From Eremophila alpestris peregrina (lineage: Eukaryota > Chordata > Aves > Passeriformes > Alaudidae), in NCBI GenBank assembly GCA_009792885.1, contig WMCF01000021.1, positions 1,723,138 through 1,787,137 of the forward strand: a DNA stretch of 64,000 nucleotides, given 5' to 3'. Below are positions 36,180 through 46,900 of the stretch, in pieces. Every line of letters starts with the position of its first letter. Within the stretch, counting starts at the first letter, position 1. The translations under genes and the position numbers were made by a program. The notes under the pieces are model-generated. The model ran no database searches. It was not told the DNA's origin and worked only from the letters and a program-made list of their open reading frames with translations.

Positions 36180-36680
36180 GGCCCCTCTAAAAACCCCCAA
36201 CACACTCGCCCCTCCGGAGCGGCGCTCGGGCCGCGCACAGACACCGCGGGCTCCGCACACGCGTGACGGGGTCCCGGGAGGGCAGGACACACCGCGGGAC
36301 ACACAGGACACACCGGGGGACACACAGGACACACCGGGGGACACACAGGACACACCGGGGGACCCCCGGACCGAGCCCCTCCCCGCCGCTCTGTCCCACG
36401 GCGGGCGGAGCGGAGCCGCCGGACCGCTCCTGTCCCCCCGCTCCGGCCCGGCGGCGGAGAAGCCCCGGCTCTCCCCGGCTCTCCCCTCCCCTCCTCTCCT
36501 CTCCGCCCCGCTCCGCAGCCCCGCTCGCCCCGTACCTGCCCGCAGCCCCGGCCAGCGCTGCCACGGCCCGCTCCGGGCGGCTCCGCTCCGCTCCGGGGCC
36601 GGGCCCGCCCGCTCCCCGCCCACCGCCGCCGGGCCAATGGGGCACCGGGCCGGGCCCAGAGCGAACGGGGGTGTGTGTGT
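36180..36680 (-). promoter_or_regulatory. PLEKHF1: CpG island, PLEKHF1 promoter and noncoding exon 1
   Basis: This is a very GC- and CpG-rich block. On the - strand a strong donor GGCAG/GTACG ends a probable noncoding exon 1 at 36536. A CCAATGG motif on the + strand at 36634-36640 (NF-Y type) lies about 100 bp upstream of that donor, suggesting a start site between 36550 and 36630. CpG density continues more weakly to about 35690. Long - strand frames across this island reflect composition. Confidence 0.75.
36284..36367. repeat. 21-bp tandem repeat, 4 units
   Basis: AGGACACACCG recurs at 36284, 36305, 36326 and 36347, an exact 21-bp period, in the CpG-rich flank of PLEKHF1 exon 1. Confidence 0.95.
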
Positions 36681-37070
36681 GTGTGTGTGCCCGGTGGGGG
36701 TGTGTGTGAGCGGGGTGTGTGTGCCCGATGGGTGTGTGCGAGCGGGGTGTGTGTGAGCGGGGGCTGCGAGTGCCCCACGCCTGTCTGTGCCCCTTGGCTG
36801 TGTGTGTCCCACCTCTCTGTGTGCCCCACGCCTGCCTGTGTCCCTTGGCTGTGTGTGTCCCACTCCTGTCNNNNNNNNNNNNNNNNNNNNNNNNNNNNNN
36901 NNNNNNNNNNNNNNNNNNNNNNNNNNNNNNNNNNNTCTGTGTGCCCCACGCCTGCCTGTGTCCCTTGGCTGTGTGTGTCCCACTCCTGTCTGTGTCCCAC
37001 GCCTGCGTGTGTCCCTTGGCTGTGTCCCCGGAGGGCTGTGTGTGTGCCCGGAGCTGTGTGTGTGTGTGTG
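36668..37070. repeat. GT-rich tract and 51-bp minisatellite with assembly gap
   Basis: A (GT)n stretch at 36668-36690 leads into units containing CCCACGCCTG, CTTGGCTGTGTGTGTCCCAC and similar. The CCCCACGCC block recurs at 51-bp spacing (36771 and 36822, then 36942 and 36993 after the gap). The repeated CVPHACLCPLAV-type frames are artefacts of the repeat. Confidence 0.93.
36871..36935. other. Assembly gap (65 N)
   Basis: Unresolved bases inside the 51-bp repeat array. Confidence 0.99.
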
Positions 37071-37139
37071 TCCCATCGCTGCTTGTGCCCATGGCCGTGT
37101 GCCCTGCCGACGCCCAGCGCCCTCCTGCTCACTCTCCGC

Positions 37140-40100
37140 TTGGCCCCACGAGCGCAGGTCAGTGCATTCAGTTTGCTCGCAGTTTCATCATCCCCTAATC
37201 ACGGTATATTCCGTCAAGCGGAATGGTGCACGTGGATGACATTGTGTAAAGATTGTTTCAGTGATAAAATACCCGCAGTGTTTCACAGTTAAGAAAGTGA
37301 GATATAAATAGAGCTACACAATACACTGGTCCAAAACAGAAACCAGACCTTCTCCAGAGCTTTGGATCACATCTTCTAACTACTTTTGTGATTACAGACG
37401 TTTGTGTAGAGAACAAGCTATTAACACCGAAATTGGCGTTGCAGGGAAATCTTTTGCATTCCTCTGTCCCACCCACTCATCCCTCCCACATGACACTGCC
37501 AGGAGGGGGGTGGGATTGGTGGCCAGAGGCTGTGAGTATCCCACCCCTGAAGGTGCTGCAGGGGAGCCGAGCTCTGGCCCTTGCCGGGTGCAGTCACACA
37601 ACCCCAGGCCTGTGCTGATCTATAATTCAGGTGCTTGCTCACTTTCTGTAATAGCTTTTCTATTTTTAATGGGAAGTGATGGACCTGTCAAGGTATTAGA
37701 AATATTTTTTTTCCCAGGTTTTCATTTTCTTTGGTAATAATAATGTGGGCTGGGAAGCTCGTGGTGCACTTTAGAGCTAAAGTGCTTGGCAGTCGTGGGA
37801 GTTTCCACAGGACCTCGTTTCTTTACACTTGGTGTTTGTGTCAGAGGAGCAGATAAATGGGGACATGACTAAGTTCAGTGCAGTACGTGGCAGTGCACAA
37901 GGGAGGTTACAGAGAGGGCCATCAGGTCACTGAGAAAGCCCTGAAAACCTGGGAGAAAGCTCAGCACAGAGTGGAACAGATTCAGGTTATCACTAGGGCT
38001 TTGCTGTGGGGTCTTTTCAGTCCTCCTGCCTTTTCTGTGGGACTGAGTGGTCTGTCGGTGGGAGGAGTGTGCTCTGCCTTTGCAGGCTGGTTCTGGTTCT
38101 CACTCCTGGCAGCTGGTCTGTGTTGAGCTGGAGTAGCAGCTCTCTCTGTCCTGGCTACCTTGGGAGCAGTCTGCTAACTCTGCGGAGATCTGCTCAGCTT
38201 GGAAATTAATTCTTTACAGAATGCCGGGGGCTTTTTTTAACAAGACCTAACTGTAAATATCTACAAACTATAAATAGACAAAGCACTGATCTAAATATGC
38301 CAGAGTTTGTCTTAGCTGTCAGACTAATTCAGATCTAACCAGCCACAGATTATTACTCTGAAACTTTTTTTTTCCTCCCATATGCTAAAATTATTCTGAA
38401 TTTGCTCTCATGTTATGCTAATCATAGTCTTCATTACTGAGATGTAATACTTTAGTTTATTTTTCTTGTTGTTTCTCAGCATGCTGACCTGGATAAAACA
38501 TCAGCCAAACACAGCTCTGGGTTGGCCAAACCACCTGGGATCTGAAGGGTTTATTCTTTGTCCCTCTTCAGTCAGAAGTGGAGGTGTGTTCCAGGCAACT
38601 GTTGCATAAGGGAAGCCCCAAGACACACTTTGGGCTTACAGTCAGTATTAAGCAGCTGCAGTTGAGAACTGACTTTCTGTTGGTATTTTGTTTGTTTGTT
38701 TTGGAAGCTCTTACACACTTGTTTGAATTCCTTACTGAGATACAAACTGGGAGTTTCACCAGTAATCTTAAGAGTTATTTGGTAGGCAGGCTCAGGAGCT
38801 CTGTTTTTCCTGGCTGTAAAACCAAATATTTGTGGGACCACTTGAAAAATCTGCAGCCCAAATTACCAGCTTTTAATGCAACTAGAGCAAGGTGAAGAGA
38901 CTTTGACTGATTGCCTCTGGCATTTTCTCCAAAGCCACTTGTTTCTCAGTAGCAGAAATATCTTGCTCAATTGGGATGCAATAATTTCAAAGCAAGTAAA
39001 GGAAACTGCAGCTGCTCAGCTGAGTCAGCCAAAGGTAAGCTCTGCAGGGGAGAAAATGTTTTTTTATTATCTTCTAGTGGCAAAATTACTACAACAGCCT
39101 GCAGGAAAAGATTAGATTATAATAGTAACAAAAACATCTGTTAAATTCTCAGCTCAGTGTATGTTTAGTGCATGTTTGGAAAAGAAGAAAAAACAACCCA
39201 GGCATTTGATAAAATTCTTTTGAATAAAACTCAATCTTTAGATTCATTTTGGGATGTTTGGAACCCACTGTGATTTCAGGATAGACAGTGGTTTTAAGTA
39301 ATTGACTACATGGGACATTTAATCAGTGGACAAGACAGCTTTTGGCAATGGAGATTTTATAGAATTGAGCTGGGCATGCTGTGCCCTAATGAAGGAATAA
39401 GACCACTTGTGTTCATCATGCAGGTTACTTGTAGGAATGAGTGACCTCTGTCCTGAGTGAGAGTGTGGTGTGAGGGGGATGAATGTTTGCCTGATCTGGC
39501 TCCTGAGGGATTCAGCTCATCAGCCTCTTCTAGAAATGTGTGACTTGCCATGACTGATTGTTGTCCCTGAAGCCCTACCAGCTTCATCTGCCTGCTTCAG
39601 GAATGAGTTGTTCCAAGTCTGGCAGTGCAGAACTCACACCCATGCTCAGCTCTGTCAGTGCAGGCTGGAACAGAGTGCCAATTTCCAAATTCTCACTGGT
39701 CCATGTGCCTTGAAACTGTTGCCCAGCAAACCTGGGAGGATGCTTGTGCCTTTTAGGGCATCTCTCAACCCTCGAGCAGGGAATTGCCCACTTCTTGAGA
39801 GGCTCTGGGAGCCTGGCTGCAAAATGATTGTCCGAGTGATGAAAGTATTCCTGAGAGCAACATTTGCTTGCTGCCTTTTGCATAAAGCAATTCTCACTCA
39901 ATGTGCTTTTGTGTTTTACAAAGGCATTGCTGTGCCTTGTGTGTGTGCAGCACTTTATTCTCAGGGTCTTGAAGTGCAGCATCAATTCTAATCACTGTGA
40001 GGGTTTGTACCCTTCTCACAGGGAGTTCCACTCTTGGGAGTTTCATTTGGTCACAGGGTGCTTGGTCACTGACACAGAGCAGTGGGTTTTTGACAATTTG

Positions 40101-42100
40101 CTATTGTCTTCAGTAGCAACGGGCTCTGGCTCAGAGTGAATCACTTGGGAGCTGAGGAACGTCCCCCAGAGCTCCTGACTCACAGCCCCGTGTGCCTCAC
40201 CACAGGGCCACGTCCCAGCTCACAGATCTCAGTGAGCCTGACAAAAGCTCCTGTGTGCAAGGATGATAAAACCTCTCACGTTTGCAGATTCTGAAGTTAC
40301 AAGTTTGTCTTGGTGTTTGCTGCACCCTTCCCTCAGACCTCAGCCCTGCTTCCAGGTCACATGAGTACAGTGCTGTAGAGTTGGAACTTCAACCTTGATT
40401 AACCAAAAATGATCAATAATTTCTGAGTGGATTGAGTGGGGTTGATTTTCCAGCTTGCACCCAAGAGCTGCCCAGTGCAGGGATTTCCAGCAGGGGAAAG
40501 CTCAGGAGTTTGAGCTCTCCTGAGGAGCAGGAAGGGTGAGCACACACTGAGGAACAAGCAGGAGCTCTGACAAGCTGCCAGCCCCCCTTTCTGAGTAGTG
40601 CTCCCCAGGAGTGGGAACAGGCTCAAGGTGAAATACAAAAGGTGAAGGTGAAGAAAAGCTGAGGTAAGAGAATATAAAATGCCAGACCTGTGAGAAGGTG
40701 CAGGTGTTCAGTGCACAGAGGGATGTAATATTAGAACAAAATGTATGATATTAATGTGTCTAGAAAAGCTACTGGATGTATTTTTCAGCGTGCTGTGAGA
40801 GTGCTGCACCTTCTGAGCTCAGCCTTCCTTCCAGAAGGCACCATTCTGTTCACGTTCCCCTGAACCCTTTTCCTACTGTTGCTATTCTGTCTGAACAGTG
40901 ATCTCATTTTCAGTGTGCTTTTATTGCACAAGATAAATCATGGTGAACAAATAACTGGTGAGCAAGTGTTTCAAAGACTAAACTGAGGTAGATTAGCCAT
41001 TTCAAATATTGAAATAGGGAAAAAGCATGGGGAACAAGAGTGGGATAATCACTGGTTAATGCAAAAAGATGTAAATGGCTGATTGACTGATTAGTCAAAG
41101 ACAAATAAAAGAGTGTCATTCTTGAACCCTGCTTTGCCTATGGATATAGCTTCTATTTAGGTGAAGAACATGCTTTGGTCTCTCTCCTTTGTAACTGCTG
41201 AATGTGTGTGTGGCTCAGAAAGGAAAAACCTCTTGGTAAGGGACCTTGCCCCACATCAGTGTCTTCTGTGCAGGAAGGCATCTGCTGCCAGTGCCTGGGG
41301 AAGTTTCCTGCACTGAGTGCATGTGCAGAGAGCTCTCTGAAGGGGGAACAAAAAAGGAAATCTTTGCTTCCTTTTATCTTCAAATATAAAGGAACACAGC
41401 CAGGTGGTGTGGTTTTTTTCCAAGGTGTTCTGCTGCCATCCTGGAAACCAAAAGAGCAAAACTCAGCTTGGCTGAGATCCCCATCCACTGACATGCTGGA
41501 TCTTTAAGTGGACAGCTGCTGATCTGAATGAGGAATTGGGGATTTCTTCTGAGGTAGAAGAGGTTTTAGAGATTGTGTTGCTGTACAGGATGTATGAGAT
41601 GTGACACAGAGGATGGATGAAGGACCACACCTTCATTGGTGAAGTGCAAAAATTGTTGTCTGGTTGAAAAAGCAGAGGGATGTTGTGTAATAGGCAGTGT
41701 GTGGTTGCAGTTGGGGGACATCTGAAGGAGAAGTTGAGGATTCTGCTCTGTGCTTCAGCTCAAGCTCTGCAAAAATTGCCCATGTCCAGGTGGTGCCATT
41801 CTGCCTTTTAAGGAGAGTTTTGCAAGAGTTGATGTTTTCCTGAGGTTTCTTTTGCCAGTGTACTGAAATGCAGGATACTTTGGTGTTCTGGGTTTTCTTT
41901 TTTGCTTTGTTTTTACTTTGTTTTGGTTTTTATTTTGTTTTATCTGTTCCCAGAATGAAATATTTCATCTCTAACCTCAGCCCTGAAGAGCAGCTGGGGA
42001 GAGGCAGGGAAGGCACTGCAGGTTGGCTCTGTACCATTTGGGTTGTTTGATTTCATTAGCTTGGGAGCCCTCACAAATGCCTCAGGCCGTGCACCTCCTC
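37140..42100. other. Intergenic DNA, nothing recognised
   Basis: This lies upstream of PLEKHF1 and downstream of POP4. Only short frames without recognisable homology were found, and no clear repeat. Confidence 0.5.
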
Positions 42101-42114
42101 ATGGACCCAACTTG

Positions 42115-42780
42115 AGAGAATCTCTTGCTGCTGCTGCATGCATTAGCCTTCATTAATACAATTAGCATAATAGCGATTAGGATTCATTATTCCCAACAAA
42201 AAGATAAAGCCGGTAATACACATCTCTGAATCGAATTCCTCAGCCCCTTGTCTTGGGATTGCTTTATTTTGGAGTTGTTTGCTGTTTATATCCTTCCATC
42301 TTCTAGCAAAAAAAGAAAGCCACTTAATTGTAAAACGGTTTGGGTCAAAGAAATGCCCCGAGATGATCTTTCACGCATGCTAAAGAGGTGAAGTGATCTA
42401 TGGGACCCTCACAGCTCACACAGCCTCTCAACAGTCAAAACTGCAAACTTCATCTTCTTCAAGCACAACAGCTACTTAGTTTCCCCATGCTGAAGACTTT
42501 TTATAATAGCAATAAGACAACTCTAGAGAGAGCCATCTAATATTAACTCCAGGGAGTAATCATCTAATCACAATCTGGGGGTGATTTGAAGCACTCATCT
42601 GGACCAAATGCCTCACAACACCCCAGGAGTGGTTTTATTGCATGATAGCAGTACCCCATTGAGCCTTATTGCTTAATTAAAAACAAATTCCCAAGTAATT
42701 TTTTTGCCTTTGCATAAAAACACAGTAGTACATAGCATGTATAAAACATCCATTAAATGATGGTAGATGCAAATTTACAT
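42115..42780. other. AT-rich block resembling conserved noncoding DNA
   Basis: The block contains many TAAT/ATTA homeodomain-type cores (for example CATTAATACAATTAGCATAATAG near 42150), has no tandem repeats and no open frame, and retains some CpGs. The appearance is like deeply conserved enhancers, but conservation itself cannot be seen from one sequence. Confidence 0.3.
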
Positions 42781-43439
42781 TGTGAGATACAATCCTTTTC
42801 TTTACCACTTGGGGTTGAAGTTAAATGTAAAACCATTTCCTATAATCTGTGCACTGCTGTGTTTAGAGAGGAATAAATATGGGAAAGAGAGGTTCATTGT
42901 AGGATGCCTTGTTTTTATTAAGTGATATGTTCGGTCCCTCACAAATAAATTCAAATTCTCATCCATCTTGCAGACACAGGAGTCAGTCATCATTGTGGCC
43001 TTCTCTGCTTCTTCCTGGAGATTTCCTCAGCTTGCCCATTTCAGGGCAGCCCTTCAGAGGAATGCTGTCCCTGTGTGTGTGTGGGATTGTCCTGGCTCCC
43101 TGAGCAGAGGAGCAGGAGCAGTGCTGGTGTTTGGGATCACACAGCACACTGAACAGCTGGCTCCCACGTGTCCTTTGTGGGTTCTGCAGTCTAACAGGGA
43201 TTAAGCCTGGTCAGGGCAGGGTTTATCCACTTTGGGTGGTGCTGCCCACAGGAGCAGCCTCAGTGGCTGTGGCTGAGATGGCCCCAAGTCCTGCTGCAGT
43301 GCAGGGGACCCTGCTCTGCTGGGCACCCAGACTGCACATGGGAAGAGTGTGAAAGTCCTTTCAGCTTCTGTAGAGGAGGCCCTGGGCTCCCTTACACCTC
43401 TGCAGAGACCTTTCATAGCCCCAAGGACTGGGAGTGCTG

Positions 43440-43905
43440 TTTACATGTGAAAAGAATGAGTGTGTCCCTGCAAACAGAGCATGGGAATCTGCTTGTAGAT
43501 AGGGCCAAGGACTCACAGATAGAGAAGGGAGGGAAGCAACCATCAGATCTAGAAAATGTTACTAATTTACATGGACTGCTGCTCAGCCAAGGCCGTGTTA
43601 AATTCCTGAACTTACAGAAAAAGAACAAAGGCTTCATACAGTTATGAACAGTGTTTTGTTATGAAAGAAAAAATAAAGGGGGTGTGTATTATGGGAGTAG
43701 GCAGTTCTGGGAGTCTGTACCTTCAGCCAGTGGGGAAAGGAAGAGAGTGATGTGGCCAGGAACTTAGGATAAAGAAGGGGCTGCATCCCCCAACAATTTG
43801 AGAGAACCCATGGGAAATGGCCTCCCCCTTTATTCAAATAAAGTTACAGGACTCCTCTGTCTCCTTTTTGGACACAGACCTCTGGTGTTGTGAGTTTTTC
43901 CATAT
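43440..43905 (+). mobile_element. LTR-like repeat (copy 2)
   Basis: This copy is homologous to 5462-5900 in the same orientation, with AATAAA at 43837-43842 followed by CTCCTCTGTCTCCTTTTTGGACA. It is probably a solo LTR of an endogenous retrovirus or a related nonautonomous element. Termini are approximate and no coding region of a virus was seen next to it. Confidence 0.6.
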
Positions 43906-43999
43906 GCATGTTGCAGGCAGAGGAAGCAAATCCAAGTTTTTAAATGTTTATCCAAAAATCATCCAGGGAGTGATGGAGCCACTGCTCTGAAGTCCTGGC

Positions 44000-46900
44000 A
44001 GCCAAAGCTGTAATTGGGCTTTTGGCCACAGCAGTGAAATAAATGGGGGCAAAAAGGGTTGATTGGACATTTTCTTCAGATTTGTTGCTTGTGTTGCCTT
44101 TAATTGAATGGAGACAATCTTGCAAGTACAAATTTTTAAATAAAGGCTGAGAATGAAGAGTAACTATTTCTCTGGTTGTTCCAGATGCTGGAGCCTTCTC
44201 GTGGTATCTACGAGCTCAGGACAGAAGATGACTTGTGTCAGTCTCTCCCATTGTGGGCCCCACTCAGTGTTGTGCACATCCTCCTGGTTTTCCCTATCAA
44301 ATGGTGGTTCCCCAATGTGTGAGTATCTGCTGCTGATAGATTTGGGGTTATAGAGGCAATGTGCTTACTCCTGTACTTAGGTACTGTAAAAAATAATGCT
44401 GAGGGTTCTTTTTTTGTGAACACTTTGATAAAATGCTTTGCTGACTTCATTTTTAATGTGCCATTAGAGCTATGTTAAATGTTGTGGTGGAGGATTTGTT
44501 ATGAAGGGGTTACAGCATTGTACTGAGGAAATGGATGAGGGTGAACTGTTGCCTGCTTCTGCTGCCTGAGAACAGCCTGGAAGAGCAGCTAAAAGAATAA
44601 TTAAACCTGTGTGTTTAAAACAGTTCTGTACTAACCTGGGACATTGCCAGGTCAGAAAAGGACGTGAAAGGATCTGACAGTGCTCTTGAACAATAAACAT
44701 TTTTACCTGAAAGATCTCTGCTGGCATTGTTAGGAATGCCATTATCCTGCTTTGATCTGACTCTGCAGGACTGGCTGCTCATACAGCTGACACAGAGCAA
44801 GCAGCCAACAAAGGAAAGCCCTAATGGACCTTAATACCTTTAGTGAAGGGTTTCTCTTCCCATCAGATGTGTGTGAATCTACAAAGGCCCCTTTCACTCA
44901 CGGTGGAGATGGCTGCCAGCACTGGGCCCAGCACAGCCCTGGGCCAAGGGCAGGGTTTGCCAGAGGGGCTCTCACTTGTCCCCCCTGTCCCCCCTGTCCT
45001 GCTCAGGGTGGAGCTGCCAGGGGCCAGCAGTGCTGCCCTGCCTGTGGAGCAGCAGCCCCTGGCACTGCCACAGCCTGGCTGCTGGGCAGGGGATGCTTCT
45101 GCTTCAAAACCTACTGCAAAAAACCCCAAACAGACAGTAGTTTTTTGTGTTTTGTGGGTGCTTTTTTGGTGGTTTTTTTTTTTTTTTTCTTTTTGCAACT
45201 GGGTTTGGAAGCAGAACCAGGGGTTTATTGGCCCACTGGGGTGGGCAAAGGCACACCTTGGTCATGTGAAATAGCTGCCTTACTCTGACTGCAGCAGAGC
45301 TGAAGAGTTGGCAGAGCACAGACCGAGCCTGTCCTGCCATCTGAGCACACACAGCTAAGCCTTAGGACTTAAAATCATATCTGCCTTTATTTGGCCTTTT
45401 AAGATGAGGAGTCAGGAGTCCTACGTTGATGGTTCTGGGATATTTATGACTCCCTTTAAGAGTATATCCTTCCCCTGAGGAAATGAAGAGTGTTCTATTT
45501 TAGCCGTTGGAAATGCCTGGCTTAGTTTGGTTCTGTTTCCCGATTTCATTTTGACATGGTAGGCAATTCAGAAAATATATTTGCAGCGAGGAAAATGGAG
45601 TTGTTATGGAAACATCTGAGCGAGGCAGCTGACACGGGGTAGGGCAGGCACCAGATTCGCTGTGCACACAGACACACTAAAACAGCGAGTTCATGTAAGG
45701 TAAGGGAGCAGTTTCCAGGCACTGTCTGCTTCATGGGTGGGTTTTCTGGCGCAAGAGGAAAAAAATCCCCTTTAAAACTGTGAGCATGTGGCTCCATCTT
45801 CTGGTACCAAGGCAAAGTGTGCTGCTCTGGATATAGGTGAAATTTCTGTATCATTTTTATGTTAGCTTCTACCAAAGCAACAACAAACCCAGCAGGAACA
45901 ATAATAAGAATAAATTAAAATACCTGTGCCCTAGAGCCAATCTATGAGTTATTAATGTAGATTTCCTACAAGCTACAAACCGTTCTGCTGGAAGAGAACT
46001 GCCTTTTGAAACATTCCTGTAGATGTTTAGCCCCCAGGTGGCCTGTCCTCTAAACAGGACACTGCTGTCCTGGGTGAAAGCTCATGCCTGTGCAGGTGCT
46101 GTTCTCCTGCAGGAGGGATTTCTGTGCTTCCCTCTGCCACAACATCTTTGGCAAAGTAGCTGAAATTCCTGATGCATGCTCATGGGAATGTAGCTGGGTA
46201 GGAGCAGGAATGAGTGGCTCTTGGAGGTGGACTGCCAGAAGTCAGAAGAAAATGAAGCTGTTTTATTGCTTCACCAAAGAGTGAATGTTGTTACAGCGCA
46301 TATTGTGCATGCTTAATTGAGCTTGATTACCCAATCTGTTCACCTTAGCAACTCATTTTGGTTTAATCAGAAGTAAGTCCTTGTTCAAAACCAGGAGGTG
46401 TTATCATTTGCTGGGTAAACCTTGAAGTTTTCTAAATAATCCTAAAGAACTGTCCCAACTTTGTTGCTTTAGAACAACACCCAACACAATGGATCAGAAC
46501 AAAAGCTAATTATCTCATTGAGGTGCTGTCCTAAAGCTATTGCTTGCAAGTCATTGCAAATAGGAGGCACTGCTCTGTAAATGCAAAATTAAAACTATGG
46601 AGCATGTGTTGTACCTGGTTTACTTCTGTGTACATATGTATGTTCTTTCTTTTCCCCCTGGATAGTGAGACTAGGATAACAGGACCCCAAATTCTTTGCA
46701 TCAAACACTAGTTTTCAGTCCAAACTACTTCATGGCTGAACTGTGAGTGGGAAAGTGAGGGTAAATTATAAATTTAATGAAGTAAATTATAAATGTAATG
46801 GCCCCAGTGCTTGTGCCACTCTAAGATCCCTTACAAGAGTGAGAAGTTACTTGCATGCAGCATTTATCCATGGGGAGGGTTGTATGGAGACCTGCTTGGA

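Larger units (their letters stand above)
31477..36535 (-). other. PLEKHF1: PLEKHF1 intron 1 (inferred)
   Basis: An intron of about 5 kb lies between the CpG-island exon and the coding exon, bounded by a GGCAG/GTACG donor and a TCTCTTCAG acceptor. It contains the adapter-flanked duplication at 35513-35679 and a 21-bp tandem repeat at 36284-36367. Frames inside it have no recognised homology. Confidence 0.7.

Noticed and set aside
36027..37132. Several 300-350 codon - strand frames at the PLEKHF1 CpG island
   Set aside because: They run through a GC-rich island, GT repeats and an N gap in all three frames, with no recognisable domain.
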